From Triplophysa rosa (Eukaryota > Chordata > Actinopteri > Cypriniformes > Nemacheilidae), in assembly GCF_024868665.1 (NCBI RefSeq), contig NW_026634167.1, positions 28,688 through 92,687 on the forward strand: 64,000 nucleotides of DNA, read 5' to 3'. The number at the start of each line of letters is the position of its first letter. Position 1 is the stretch's first letter. The translations under genes and the position numbers were made by a program. Shown one piece after another: positions 35,868 through 47,303 of this stretch. The notes beneath the pieces were generated by a model. It did not search any database and had not been told where the DNA came from. It saw only the letters and a program-made list of their open reading frames with translations.

Positions 35868-37214
35868 ACTGATAGTAGAAGAGCCGCCATCACATCCAGT
35901 GCCGTGATCCACCCTTCTCCACGTAAATATGTTTGTCATACTTGGACTTATGTCCACATGAATATACATAAAATAATGAGCTGTGAATATGTCTGTGTTG
36001 CAGGTAAAGAGGCACAATGAGAGACATTATCCCCAAGAACAAAATAAAAGGTGTTGATATCTGTGGAGATAAGAGCTACACGTATATAATCTGCTCTGAT
36101 CTGGGCTGTTATATGAGGACAAGTGATTTACAGAAAGGTTCAGACCTCACTATATTCAAGCTGCACCCCTCCTGCCAAAATGGAGACCATTATTCTGCTG
36201 ATCGGTTAGGACGATTTTACATCATTAAGGGAGAATCGTGCCGCACAGTCACAGACCTGTCAACAGATGCTGATGCTGTAGTTAAAGACATTCATCCCAA
36301 CTTTCAGGGTGGAGATCACTACCTCCATTATATGGGGTCTGGGTCTGGGTCTGTGTCTCTGTTTGTGTCGATGTGTCTTTTCGAGTTGTTTATGCCTATC
36401 ATCATCTTTCAAGGAAGGGGAACCTTCAGAAGAGATTACATGTTTGACAACCACAGAGAAATCAACCTTCATCCCAGCTGCAGTAACGGTCTGTATTACT
36501 GGGGTCTTGGATTAGGCTGTTGTTTCCTGAAGCCGGTCTCAGAGTGGGGAGTGGAATACTACAGAGGCACCGATCTTGAGAAAGGTGATGGTCAAGTCTT
36601 TTCTGTTCACCCTGATGTTGTGAGCTTTCTGCCCGGTGGTCTGTCCATAACTCAAGGTCCAGCCCTTGGCCGGTGGGAGAATATTAAAACTATATGTAAT
36701 GACAGTGACACACCAGTGTCATGGCAAGAGAAAATCATCAAGAAGGTGGGATACAACAAGGAGAAGATGAAAGAGATCACACACAACTGGAAGTTTGGAG
36801 CATCAGCCACGATTGAATCTGGAGAACTCGCAAAGTTAATAGCCAAGGTACAGTTCTCTCTGTCAGCAGAATATGGAGGATCACACGTGGGCACTGAGAA
36901 GGAAAGCTGGGACGAAGCGACTGAAGTTGAAGAACAACTATCATTTAAGCTGAAGCCACACAAGAGTTTATATCTGTGGCAGTACAGGCTGGGTGTTGGT
37001 GGAGAATCAGTTTTATTTGGTCGTGATTTAATAATCAGCGATGAGCCGAACCCTCCGACTGAAGCCCCACTGCAGACGCATGAGAAAACATCAATGAAAT
37101 ACATCTCTAGTCCTTTGCATGACATGCCTCAAATGTGCCATGATGAACCTATTTATACCAAACTAATACGATGGTGTTCAGATTATATGCATTAGAGTAA
37201 ATATACATAATAAA
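35868..37214 (+). CDS. Uncharacterised fish protein with four ~44-residue repeats (open copy)
   Basis: The coding frame is 36017-37195 (392 residues). The start ATG lies just after the acceptor TGTTGCAG (exon from 36004); 35868-35922 is a candidate 5' UTR exon with acceptor CCGTCAG and donor GTAAAT. AATAAA follows the stop at 37209. The N-terminal half has four repeats anchored by HP motifs: LHPSCQNGDHY (49-59), IHPNFQGGDHYL (92-103), LHPSCSNGLYYWG (151-163) and VHPDVVSFLPGG (197-208), each with a G.FYII-like strand; the spacing suggests a beta-propeller or lectin-like fold. Residues 215-345 are a separate conserved region with alternating Ser/Thr strands (VQFSLSAEYGGSH) and YLWQYRLG. Residues 107-126 come from a low-complexity GGGTCT run absent from the paralogue at 47304-48347. 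There is no signal peptide. I do not know the family name; function is unknown. Confidence 0.8.
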
Positions 37215-37500
37215 AACAGACCAAAGGTTTAAGGCTGATGCTGATGTCTTTGAGTCGAGTCACTGGAGCATATGATCACATGACATAAATAACAAGCACT
37301 TGTTGTTATTATTGCTCTGGATATTATCTTGATTTTATAAATCTAAACTTCTGATTGGCCGTTACATTCATGTGCTGTCTATGATTGGCTCTATTGCTCA
37401 ACGCTGGGAGTGAAACAGGAAAAATCTCTGATGCACCGCGCGTGTTCACGTTTCGTTCATCTTCATTTCATTTTAATCACCCAAGAGTGAGTCTTGTTGA
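37215..37500. other. No gene recognised
   Basis: Downstream flank of the repeat-protein gene. No exon or complete element is seen. Confidence 0.4.
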
Positions 37501-38330
37501 GTAAAGTAAGAAAAATGCAATTGTCCTACCTTGTATGTATTCTCCCATATTTACTCTCACATAGCCTTGGCTAAAGAACACCATATACTTTGTGTACTGC
37601 ATGAACACATTTACCCAAACCTGTTATAACCTTTTGAGTAGAAATTCATGTTGAAGTATTCTTACATTGCATATGAGCCTTTTCTTTTAAGAGAAGAAAA
37701 CGCAGAATGTTCTTGTTGTAATAATGTTTTACTATGATAGAGTAGAAAGCAGAAATAATGTATTAGCCAGAATGGCATCTGTTACCCGAGAGAGCAGCAT
37801 TGCGTTCCATCAGATAAGGAGTTGTGTGTAGCAGGAGAAAGAGGAGGAGAAAGCAGCGTTGAAAAACCCAGAGACGTATAACAAAGAAGCAGGTGGCGTT
37901 ATATAGACAAGTGATAAAGGCGTTGACTAATCTCAAGATGACATCAGAAGAGCGGGGGCTTGAGAAACTTATGAAAGACTGAGCTGAGATGATATTCGGA
38001 ACAGTTTCTCCAGTGCTAGTTACTGGTTAGCCTTGAGCATTAGATTGATATTTGCAGACTTTATTCTTTTATTTATTTTATTTGTTACAAGTATATTGAT
38101 TGTAACCTTGACAATTGTTATTAATAAAACCTATAATTATATACCTACAAGTAAGTCTGTTGACTGACATCTTTGAAGTGTACGGACAGCTCACGGAGGA
38201 GTCTTCTGTGACGGGGAGTGAGTATATTTAAACAGATACTTATAGCCTACAATGTAAATATTTTGAGATAAAATAACGGTGAAATGCACGGCAGCACAGG
38301 GTGCCAAAGGTTGACCATTAACAGAAATAA
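37501..38330 (+). mobile_element. Possible solo LTR
   Basis: This non-coding stretch has purine-rich blocks (GGAGAAAGAGGAGGAGAAAG), a candidate polyadenylation site (TTATTAATAAAACC near 38120) and a downstream GT-rich end (CTGTTGACTGACATC...CTTCTGTGACGGGGAG), the order expected of U3-R-U5. I could not define TG...CA ends or a target duplication, and no internal retroviral gene is adjacent. The call is tentative. Confidence 0.25.
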
Positions 38331-38899
38331 CGCTACACCCTGAACTGAGGTCACGTGTTTAAACTGTGAACATAGGAAAACATGTGTCTACCATACAATA
38401 AAATAACATGTTTTCACTGTAGTACCAAATGATTCGTCTGTTAAATAAAACAATGACTTCAATTAAAATGGTTGAATTTATAAATTGGTAAAATGAAAAA
38501 GCAACAGTATTCAAACTTTAAAAGAACACTGACAAAACTTTATGAGTGTTTTACTACTTTTAAACAAGTACTTTGTTAATTGAGTTGTTTACACAACTGC
38601 TAATATCATTCTATTTTGTGTAATTGTGTACAAAGCAAGTAAAGACTATGAGGTGATAGACTGCACAACTACATGAAGACTCAAAAGTGGACAGACCATA
38701 GAGCTTTAGCTCTCTTATATAGAGATGTGCTCTGTGTCATATACACAAACACAAAACACCATCAGGGTAACACACGTTAGGTGAAAATGATCGTATAAAC
38801 ATTAACTAAACAACTTATAATGTTAAAAACACTCACATGTACACAGCTGCTAAAACAAATATATCAAGAAACTAAGTGATGAATGAAATATGACATGTT

Positions 38900-39780
38900 G
38901 TGCAGAAAACATTGAAAACTTATTGACAATGAACACAAGTTCAGATGTTGAGGGTTGTTGTTTAGTCACCATAATGATGATCAGTGTTTGCTTTACTTGA
39001 GCTCTTGACTCTTTGCTTTGACCTTCAGGTTTTCTTGAGCTTTTATGGCTGAAACAAGCTGAGAGAAAGTGATTTCATGTTCTTTCTGATGGTGAGAGTC
39101 ATCATCTACTGGCCGTCTCCATTCATGTGTTCACTGGTTATAAGTGCTTGTGTGATGCTCCCAGACATTACAGTGTTAAGTGATATTATGAAGGACTTTA
39201 AAACACATCATGAACATTAAAAATGATAAACCGTGAGATACACAGACATCAAGATTCAGCCTGTTCATCTCAACAATGGTGATAACTAACAAACTATTCA
39301 GATAAACGCAATGCATTCTGGGTACCATCATAGTTCAAAACTCATCCATGATTCCCAGCATGCATTGCAACATGAAGCTTTTCATTTAATGTCACCACTG
39401 TTGAGATTCATGCATTGATTATTCATGTCTATGTGTGAAAAACCATCTCCTGTAGTTTAATGTACATTATGTTTTCTCAATCTGTTCATATGAATGTTAT
39501 CACAAGAAATCTGTGCTTTCAGCCAAAGCTCATTCACACAGATATAACAAAACCCAACAAAAACATGAATCACATAATACCAACATTCAACTAGATGAAG
39601 ATTCACGTCATCATCAACCAGACAAATAAATCTGATCACTTTCTCTTTTGAATGTCCTTCATTTTCCAGCCCAAAGAGAGATCACAGTATATAAGATGAA
39701 GGGTGAAGAGCTCAACTAAAGTAAACACTGATCACATTAATGGAGACTTTAATAACAATGAAACATCAAGTCATTCATGT
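38900..39780. mobile_element. Palindromic foldback element
   Basis: The left arm has CACCATAATGATGATCAG and GCTTTACTTGAGCTCTTGAC; the right arm has GAAGAGCTCAACTAAAG and CACTGATCACATTAATGG. The centre pairs CGCAATGCATTCTGGG (39307 on) with CCCAGCATGCATTGC (about 39354). The architecture matches 25893-26870, with more divergence between the arms. Confidence 0.7.
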
Positions 39781-40890
39781 TCTGCAGCATGTTGATTTGT
39801 GAAAGTCCCTGTGAAGCAGAAGTGGTGATTGTCTTCAGTTTTCTGACATATTTCACAATGAAACTTCATATTGAATGAGGAAGAATAGTGGGTGTGGCTC
39901 ATGTTTTCTACTGTGATTGATTGATGAATAAAAACAACATGTTCTGCTCAAGCCGTCAAACTCACTTCATCAGAGAAAGATCACCACTAGAGGACAGAAG
40001 TGCATTTTCAGATTTCAAGATCATTACTTTTGTTTAAAAGAAAACATCGTTTTTTCAGTAACATGGAGAAATGTCAGTTTGGTGTAAATGTTCGGCGTTT
40101 TATGGAGTTTTACTATTTTAATAAAAAAATGTGAAAATACTGTTACGTTACACTGCATTTTCCCTGTAAAAATACATTTATTTTTTACAGTGTACAGATA
40201 ACATCTAATTAATATTTACATTTATCACAAAGAACTGTGAAGTCTACATGGTGTAAATAGAATATATAACACAACTAGTACATGTAGCCGCTGCTAAATT
40301 CAACTGGGAAAATAAAGACTATATTTGGTGTCAATGTGTGTTTTTTAAATATTTTTTACAGTTATGATAAAAATGTGATATGGCTGTGAAATTCTAATGG
40401 ATCTTTCAGTAAAAATACACTTTATCCAACTCTGACAAGAAAATAAACATGAACATTTTTTAAAGGACATGTCAGGTTAACAATACACCACAATGACTTT
40501 AATTTAAAGGAAATAGAGTGTTTTCTCCAGTAACACATTTAATCAGTTAAAGAACAGGTGACATGTACATTAGGTGTCAATGTATGCTTTTTTATGGAAT
40601 TTCACAGTTCTGATTAAAATGAGATGTTACTCTTAAATTCTACTGTTTTTTCTCTGTAAAATACATTTATTTTTTACAGTGTACAACAGATTTGACTATC
40701 TTTGTCTACACTGTAAAAATAAATGTATTTAAAATTAAAATCTCCATTAATGTGATCAGTGTTTACTTTAGTTGAGCTCTTCACCCTTCATCTCATATAC
40801 TGTGATCTCTCTTTGGGCTGGAAAATGAAGGACAATCAAAAGAAAAAGTGATCAGATTTATTTGTCTGGTTGATAATGATGTGATTTGTT
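39600..40890. repeat. Outer inverted repeat linking two foldback elements
   Basis: About 39635-39750 (CTTCATTTTCCAGCCCAAAG, a GAGATCACAGTATATAAG tract, GGGTGAAGAGCTCAACT) is the reverse complement of 40740-40865 (AGTTGAGCTCTTCACCC, CTTTGGGCTGGAAAATG). The 1-kb spacer contains two ~120-bp AT-rich MITE pieces ending TTTATTTTTTACAGTGTAC (near 40190 and 40680). The right block leads into another half-foldback centred near 40975-41010. Confidence 0.7.
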
Positions 40891-41171
40891 ATCTTGTTCA
40901 GTGTTGGTTTTATGTGATTCATATTTTTGTTGGGTTTTAGCTCAACAGTGGTGACAATAATTAGTCATACTGCAGTGCATGATGGGAGTTTTTCATGCAT
41001 CGCAGCATGAAGCGTTTTGTTGATTGTCACCATTGTTGAGCTTCTTATGCTGGTTCTTGACATCTGTGTGTGTCTAGAAAGTGCCGGAGTTCACATTTTT
41101 ATACGAGTTACATTGATTTAAAATTAAACATAGACGTGAAGAAAAAACAATATTTTGGTTGTAAACAGTTG

Positions 41172-41601
41172 ATTATCTCATCATATGAAAACAGTGAAGA
41201 GTCGCTCACCGCACAGCTCTGATCTCTGTGCTTTACAACAGCACATGCATTGATACAGAGAGAAATCTAACACAGGGGTCAAGGGTCAAGAGCCCAACTA
41301 AAGCAAACACTGATCTCCATGATGGTGACGTCATTTGAACCAATAAAACATCAACATCTGATCCTCTGTGATTCTCAATAACAGCAGGTGTTCATCACTA
41401 ATGCTCAATCATCATTTCATTACTCACTTAATTATCTCATTCACTTTAACTCTTTGAGGACTTGGATGTGACTTGAGACTTGCTTGTGACTTGAAAGGAA
41501 TGACTTGGTTCCTCCTCTGGTGAAATCAGCTCATGGGTTCATGGGTGAAACAAAAATATGGCAGGACTTTTACTCTTTGGCCCCTGGACTATACACCTCT
41601 G
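41172..41601 (+). repeat. Composite CAGAGGTGTATAGTCC repeat, forward copy 2
   Basis: The same order of blocks as 34999-35424 with only scattered differences, ending CCCCTGGACTATACACCTCTG. It contains one 91-bp unit and one inverted shared box. Confidence 0.9.
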
Positions 41602-42080
41602 CATGCACGGTATGTGGAAAATACATAAATCTGAATTTGTGATTAAAAAGTTTGAAAACCCCTGATTTAGAGCACCCTAGAAACCACCTTAAAACACCTT
41701 TGCAATGACCCAGAATGCCTTAGCAACACCATAGCAACCACCTAAAAACACTTAAGCAACCAAGTGCCAAGTTTTGCCACAGCAAGTAAAGTTTTATTTT
41801 AGTTTTATTTAAGTTAATAGTTTTACATACTTCAGAATCTTAATATTTTCTTCTAGTTTTTCACACTGTCTTATAACTTGCATCTTTTAGTTTACACAGT
41901 AACAAGTCTGATTTGGGTTGGAATAAAATAAATGCAAACGTGTGGAACTTAAATGCTTGCTTTAAAAAATTATTTATTTTGATTTGACATTGACAACTTT
42001 TCTTAGTTTAACTAAGCAATGACAACTCTGAATTTTATAACGTGATTAACTAAACATATTCACATGTAACTGTACTTGCA
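41602..42080. other. No gene; CAACCACC-type short repeats
   Basis: Bases 41665-41770 are built of degenerate GCAACACCATAGCAACCACC units, a common fish minisatellite-like repeat. The rest is AT-rich with nothing recognised. Confidence 0.5.
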
Positions 42081-43420
42081 AGTGTAAGTTACGTGTGTTA
42101 GGGTCGTGCGCAGTAACACAGTTCAACCTGTAGGTGGAGTCCATCTGAACACTGACGGAGTGAATGAAAGTGAAGAAGTACGGTGAGGTATGTTGGTGCT
42201 TTTCTAACATATTTTTATCACTGAAGGGCTTAATTTTCATTGTTCAACAACACAACAGTCATGTTAAGTGAGTTCCACGTTAACATTACGTGATAGGACT
42301 GTAATAAAATTTCTCCACTGTGTTGAACTGAGATTAGCAAACTAGCAACTGCTAATTGTTTTGATTATTTGTAGACAAGTTAAAGTTGTTATGGGTAGTA
42401 ATATAGACTAGTTGGTCTGTTGTAAATGTTTGATTTATAATTGGCTTTTAGTATTACTCCATACTCTGGATTATGTAGACTAATTTTCACTTTCATTTGC
42501 AGAAGTTGGGTTATGAAACAAGTGGAAGTACACATAGTTAGTATCGTGTTGCATACCGGCATAAAACATCAAATCTACCAGAACCACTCATTTGTGTCAG
42601 TTTGTTTCATTCAAGTCATACAATGGATTAAAGGTGTATTTATAAAACAAATCACTCCTAGTCTGTATATCAGCTCTTTAGAAATGCAGCTCGGCCAATC
42701 AGACTCTTAAGATCAGAACAAACTTTTATTTACTCTGGAATCAAATGCTGAAAGACTCACAAACACTGCTTTGTGAATGTTTCTTTATATGAAAGAACTC
42801 TATATTTTGTTGTATGGTTTATCATACTATTTATTGTTTTCTCTTATAACTTTATACTCAATATTTCAAGACCCTTTTTTCTCTGTTACTTGTACAAAAA
42901 AGAATATGCTTCTGATTCTTTAAATGGCACGTACACTTGTTCATATTTGTAATGTAAGTATGCTTGTAATATTGTTTTTATTTCTTACAGAACTGTGATT
43001 GTGTCAAACCCAATCACCCGTCGGAGAGAGACAGTCAAGTTTCTCAACACGTACTGCATTTGGAGGCTTCTAAAAGTGATTGTTTTAAAAGACATTAATG
43101 GATGACCTTGAAAACCTTTCACATATATGATATATGCTCTGTTATATGTCAAAAATATAGCCTGTAACAAATATTTAGTACAGTTATTACATGTGACCAT
43201 AAATGAATGTTTTGACTCTCTTTGGTTATTATTTTTTGTATTTACCATATAGAAAAGTTTTCTATTTATTATGTCTATTGCATCATTTTCTGTTTTATAC
43301 TTCTGTCACTACTTATTAATATCATAAGTATATTAATATAATATGTATTTGTAAAGCTGTGAAATATGTAAATCCTGCTATAGAAATACATTTGAATTGA
43401 AGACAATTGAAATTACTTAT
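42081..43420 (+). ncRNA. Possible spliced non-coding transcript
   Basis: There are candidate exons but no long frame: a less AT-rich block at about 42095-42185 ending ACGGTGAGGTATG, an acceptor-like TTTCATTTGCAG at 42491-42502, and TTTCTTACAG at about 42981-42990 followed by GTCGGAGAGAGACAG. There is no domain and no clear polyadenylation signal. This is inferred from splice-like signals only and could be chance. Confidence 0.2.
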
Positions 43421-44100
43421 TTTGTTGGTTAGCTTTCTTCAAAATCTGATATGTACTGTATGTGTTTCCTAATATTTTCCCAGTAAGGTGAACACTAATA
43501 TGTTAATGTGATTAATGATTTTGAGTCACCTGTACATGTACAGTTAGAGGTATATTACAAGTATTTCAAGTGCAAAAATAATATCTAAATAGTATGTTGT
43601 ACTTTTATGAATGACAACTGTGCTACAAGTTTTGAACTAGTAAACTACCAGTACTCTTAAAGATAACCTACAAGTACACTTGCAGTATAAAAACTACCTA
43701 ACTAATAGTTTACTGGGTGTAAACTTCAAAGTGTATTTTCATAGACTAAACGTGCTAAAAGTATTGAACTAGTAAACTATCAGTATACCAACAAGTTTAC
43801 ATGGAGTATAGTTGTAGTACACATGAAAACCTAATTGTAAACTTGTTGTGTACTCTAAAGTTTACTTCTGTTGCACTTAAAGTACACTTAAAAGTATACT
43901 TTTATAAACTAAAAAGTGGGCCAATTTAGTTCCAAGCGGTATTCAAATAGTACACTTTCAAGCATACTACTAGTCCATTGATATTAGTATACGTAATACA
44001 ACAGTATACTTAAAAAAGTATACTTAAAAATATACTTGAACTTTACTCAAGTATACTTAAAGAAATGAACTTCAAGTATACTTCTTTTTGATAAGGTCTG
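43421..44100. repeat. AAGTATACTT-rich palindromic repeat
   Basis: Bases 43560-44095 are dense in GTATACTT/AAGTATAC, AAGTACACTT and AACTAGTAAACTA motifs in both orientations. It resembles a MITE end cluster, ending ACTTCAAGTATACTTC. The left terminus is not defined. Confidence 0.55.
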
Positions 44101-44935
44101 TTAGCCCTTAGCAGCCATTTCTACAGTCATATATTGTCAACACTGTTGCCAGCTAGTTACTGTAGGTGTTTTACAGTAAACTACTGCAATGACTGTTTGA
44201 AGATACATCATTGTTTTATATTTACCACCTAAAAACTTCAGTGTTAGTTCTACTCCATTTGATTTATCAACTTCCACACGTTCTATCTGTGGTGTAGACA
44301 TCATACATTAGTGGAACGTCTTCAGTAGTACATTAACCGCGCAATTCATGCTGTTGTTTACATACTGACCAAACCGTGACATAGATAAAAACACTCTATT
44401 AGCTTTCCGGATGTTGAAGTCTTATAACACTATAAGATGCTGTTCGGTGACATGCGTTGAGTCAGTCAACATACACTTATGTTGCTTGTGTTCCAGAGAA
44501 AAATCCCTCAAAAAGGTGTTCCTGAATGTCATTCCCGGTTACTGTGGTGCGAACACAACAAAAACAAGTAAAGCTCTTGAATACAGTGCACAGGACTTTA
44601 ATGGGGTCATTTTCAGAGTTTGTCTGTCCCTGGTCACCTGACCACACTTGACTTTCATTGTATGGAATACAGCATTAACAACCTGCGAAATATCTCCTAA
44701 AAAGGTGATGAGGAAGTCTACACACACATGAATAACAAGAGATAACATCAAATGTCAGGCCTGATATTTGCATTGATGTTGTTGTGTAATGTTTCCAAAC
44801 TGAACATTCACACATTCAGCTTTGTTTCTCATTCAAATGAGTATGCCTGAAACTCACGGCTAACAAAAGTGTCTTTGCAGAATAGTCACGAGATTATTGT
44901 ATCCAAAGGCGCTTTAAATGAAATGAGACTGGGGA
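44101..44935. other. No gene recognised
   Basis: Two opposed open frames at 44411-44751 overlap and have no domain. Nothing else was recognised. Confidence 0.45.
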
Positions 44936-45375
44936 TCAGCTCTTGAGGTACTGGCCTTTTTTGGCCAGCCAGTGGATTAGGACCAGCAGACTAAAAGAGA
45001 GCTTCATCCACCAGGCAGTCAGGAAGCTAAACTCCCTGAGATGGTCTCTGTGTGATCATAATGTGTGCCATGAATGACTGTATTAATGAATGAATGAATG
45101 AATGAGTTACACCACTTGCACTTTAAAAAGAGGGAAAAGATGGAAATCAACTCTGGGATTACCAAAGAAAACCTGCTCCTGACCAGGTTAGGTTCACAGA
45201 GTAAGTTACTATGGTTACTGACTCTGAGTATAAGTGACCTCTCTTTTAGAAACGGGCTTGAGTTACCCCGCTTTCTCGGGTTTGACATACATCACATTCT
45301 GAAACGGTAACCCAGAGTTTCCCTCATTTCAGGCTTAATATACTCAGAGTTTTTACTAAACCTCTTCTCTGAAAT
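44936..45375 (+). repeat. LINE 3' fragment followed by a partial GGGCCC-type MITE
   Basis: About 44972-45040 encodes RTSRLKESFIHQAVRKLNSL, which resembles the C-terminal tail of a LINE polyprotein. Then (TGAA)n at 45085-45105 and a MITE-like stretch whose right end TTCTCTGAAATGGGCCCCAG matches the common fish terminus GGGCCCATTTCAGAGAAG in inverse. The MITE left end was not found. Confidence 0.5.
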
Positions 45376-47303
45376 GGGCCCCAGTTGTTAACAAACACAA
45401 TCACTGAAGAAACATGACCAACAAGAAGTCACCCTGATAGTTTTGGGTGTTTCCTTTAGTTGTGGTCTTTATACTTGATTTCTACTAATCCTAATAAAAA
45501 ATAAAGTGTTTCCTAATTGAAAAGTAAGGTTGTGTTTCATATGTGTTTTTTATAACAGCAAAAACAACATTATAATAAGCCAATCATCAACAAGAAAAAA
45601 CTAGCAGCATGCATCAAAACTCCTCGGTAACTCCCAGCATGCATTGAGTTTGACATGTTTACATGTGTTTTGTCTGTTTTGTCACCATCATTGAGGTTTG
45701 TATGAAGTGTTGATGTCTAAATGTATTGTAGAGGTTTTAGCTAACGTTATTATATTGATGAGCAAAGCTCACCAAATATGGTTCTCCACCAGATCTTTCA
45801 AGATCATATCCGTGAAATGAGTTATTTAAAACATCAATTTCAGTCAAGGAATTAGTTTAGTTTAGTGATCAAATATACATATTTTACACTCTCTGATTAG
45901 TAATATAAAGTATAACAATACTTGTATGCATTCGTCCAGCAAATGCCTCAATGATATTATATACTTTACATTATCTCATGGCCATAAGTAACGTGACTTT
46001 ACCAAACAGGATTTAGAGCAAAGGTAGCGTAAATCGAAACACAGTAGAAGGGACCAAGTTTGTGAGCGTGAATGCAGAAAACCCATCACAAATGAATATC
46101 TATGGTTGTTTATTAAACTCTACTCTATGATAACAAAAACAATGACGATTGCATAAAACAAAAAAATACATGAAACACAAATGCGCTTGGAAGAAAATAT
46201 CTGAAACAGATACTTGCAAGCTCTGTGCTGGACCGATATCCGTATGCGCGTGTAGAGATGGAATTGTTCAAAAGGTTTCAGAAGGCAAGTCCTGCCGAAA
46301 GTTGCGGGCCTCGTGATCGGCCCGCATGGCTTAACCACGTGGCAGTAGAAGTCCATTGTTCCATCCCTTTCCCCAGGGGGGGGAAGGGCAGTCTCCGAAG
46401 AGACCGGAGGAAGGGACGAAGCCGGAAGAGAAGAAGGGACGACAAGACAAGAGAGGGTTTTCAGAGCAGGCTCGATATTTAACCTCATGAGAGGGCATGC
46501 CCACCTGAGTTTGAATCGACCAATCAGAGTTGAGCAGGGAAGAGGTTCTTTGTCCACTCAACAGCTAATTTGCATCTTTATGACCTCCTAGCAACTTTAC
46601 TAAATGCCAGTCCAAATTATAACATAATAAGTATAGAGTGTTCTATAGTCACACAATGTATATAAACAAGGAGGAATTGTAAAGACAAACATTTAGATAT
46701 CAAAAATGGACAGGTTTGAATTGCAACAAGTCATGATTCATTCAGATGGAACGCATACAAACAAAGCCTGAATTAAACTTGTATATCTAACTGAAGACAG
46801 ACTATTTAAAATGGCACGAGCGCCAACACACAACCTAGATAGTTAGATATATGTATAGAAAAGGACAGTTTAATCACATAAGTTCCTATTGTCAGGGACA
46901 TTTCTCTGGTTAGCCTCAGATATTAAGTTAGAGATGAGACAGAGACTTCTCACCAATGCTTTGAAGCATAGGGGTCGTAAATATCCAACAGAGAGACAAA
47001 ACGTTATCAAAACTCTAAAACCAGACCCCTGGAGCCAGGTTTTTGCTATGGTCTTTTGATGATGATAGCAAAAGAAACCAGGACAAAAGGGAGTGGGGGT
47101 TGATGGCTCTTCTTTCAATGACTCCGACCATTTGGCTTATGCTAGATTCTCTACAGTATCTTATTGTCAGAGTTAATTCTTTGGGCAAGTACTTGAATTG
47201 AAGAGTTACTTGAATTGTTATTTTCTTGTTGACTCAACCTTGACTCCAACTTTAAAAAGTATATTTGTTCAACTAGTTTCATACTTCATTCAACTAAAAG
47301 GTT
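45376..47303. other. No gene recognised; mixed repeat DNA
   Basis: The foldback inner-arm fragment at about 45600-45720 (AACTCCCAGCATGCATTG) and a weak shared box near 45440 are the last traces of that family in the window. Bases 46220-46560 are GC-rich (CCCCAGGGGGGGGAAGGG) with opposed open frames of 85 to 145 residues that show no domain; they could be part of an LTR or an unknown repeat. Confidence 0.45.

Noticed and set aside
36652..37125. 157-residue minus-strand frame, with the matching plus-strand frame at 47374-47757
   Set aside because: Both are antisense to the coding strand of the paired repeat-protein copies; their mutual similarity only reflects the paralogy.
44411..44751. Opposed open frames near 44.5 kb
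   Set aside because: Overlapping frames on both strands, no domain, no splice signals that join to anything.
46120..46561. 145- and 76-residue minus-strand frames and the 85-residue plus frame
   Set aside because: They overlap one another in a GC-rich block with no domain or splice support.
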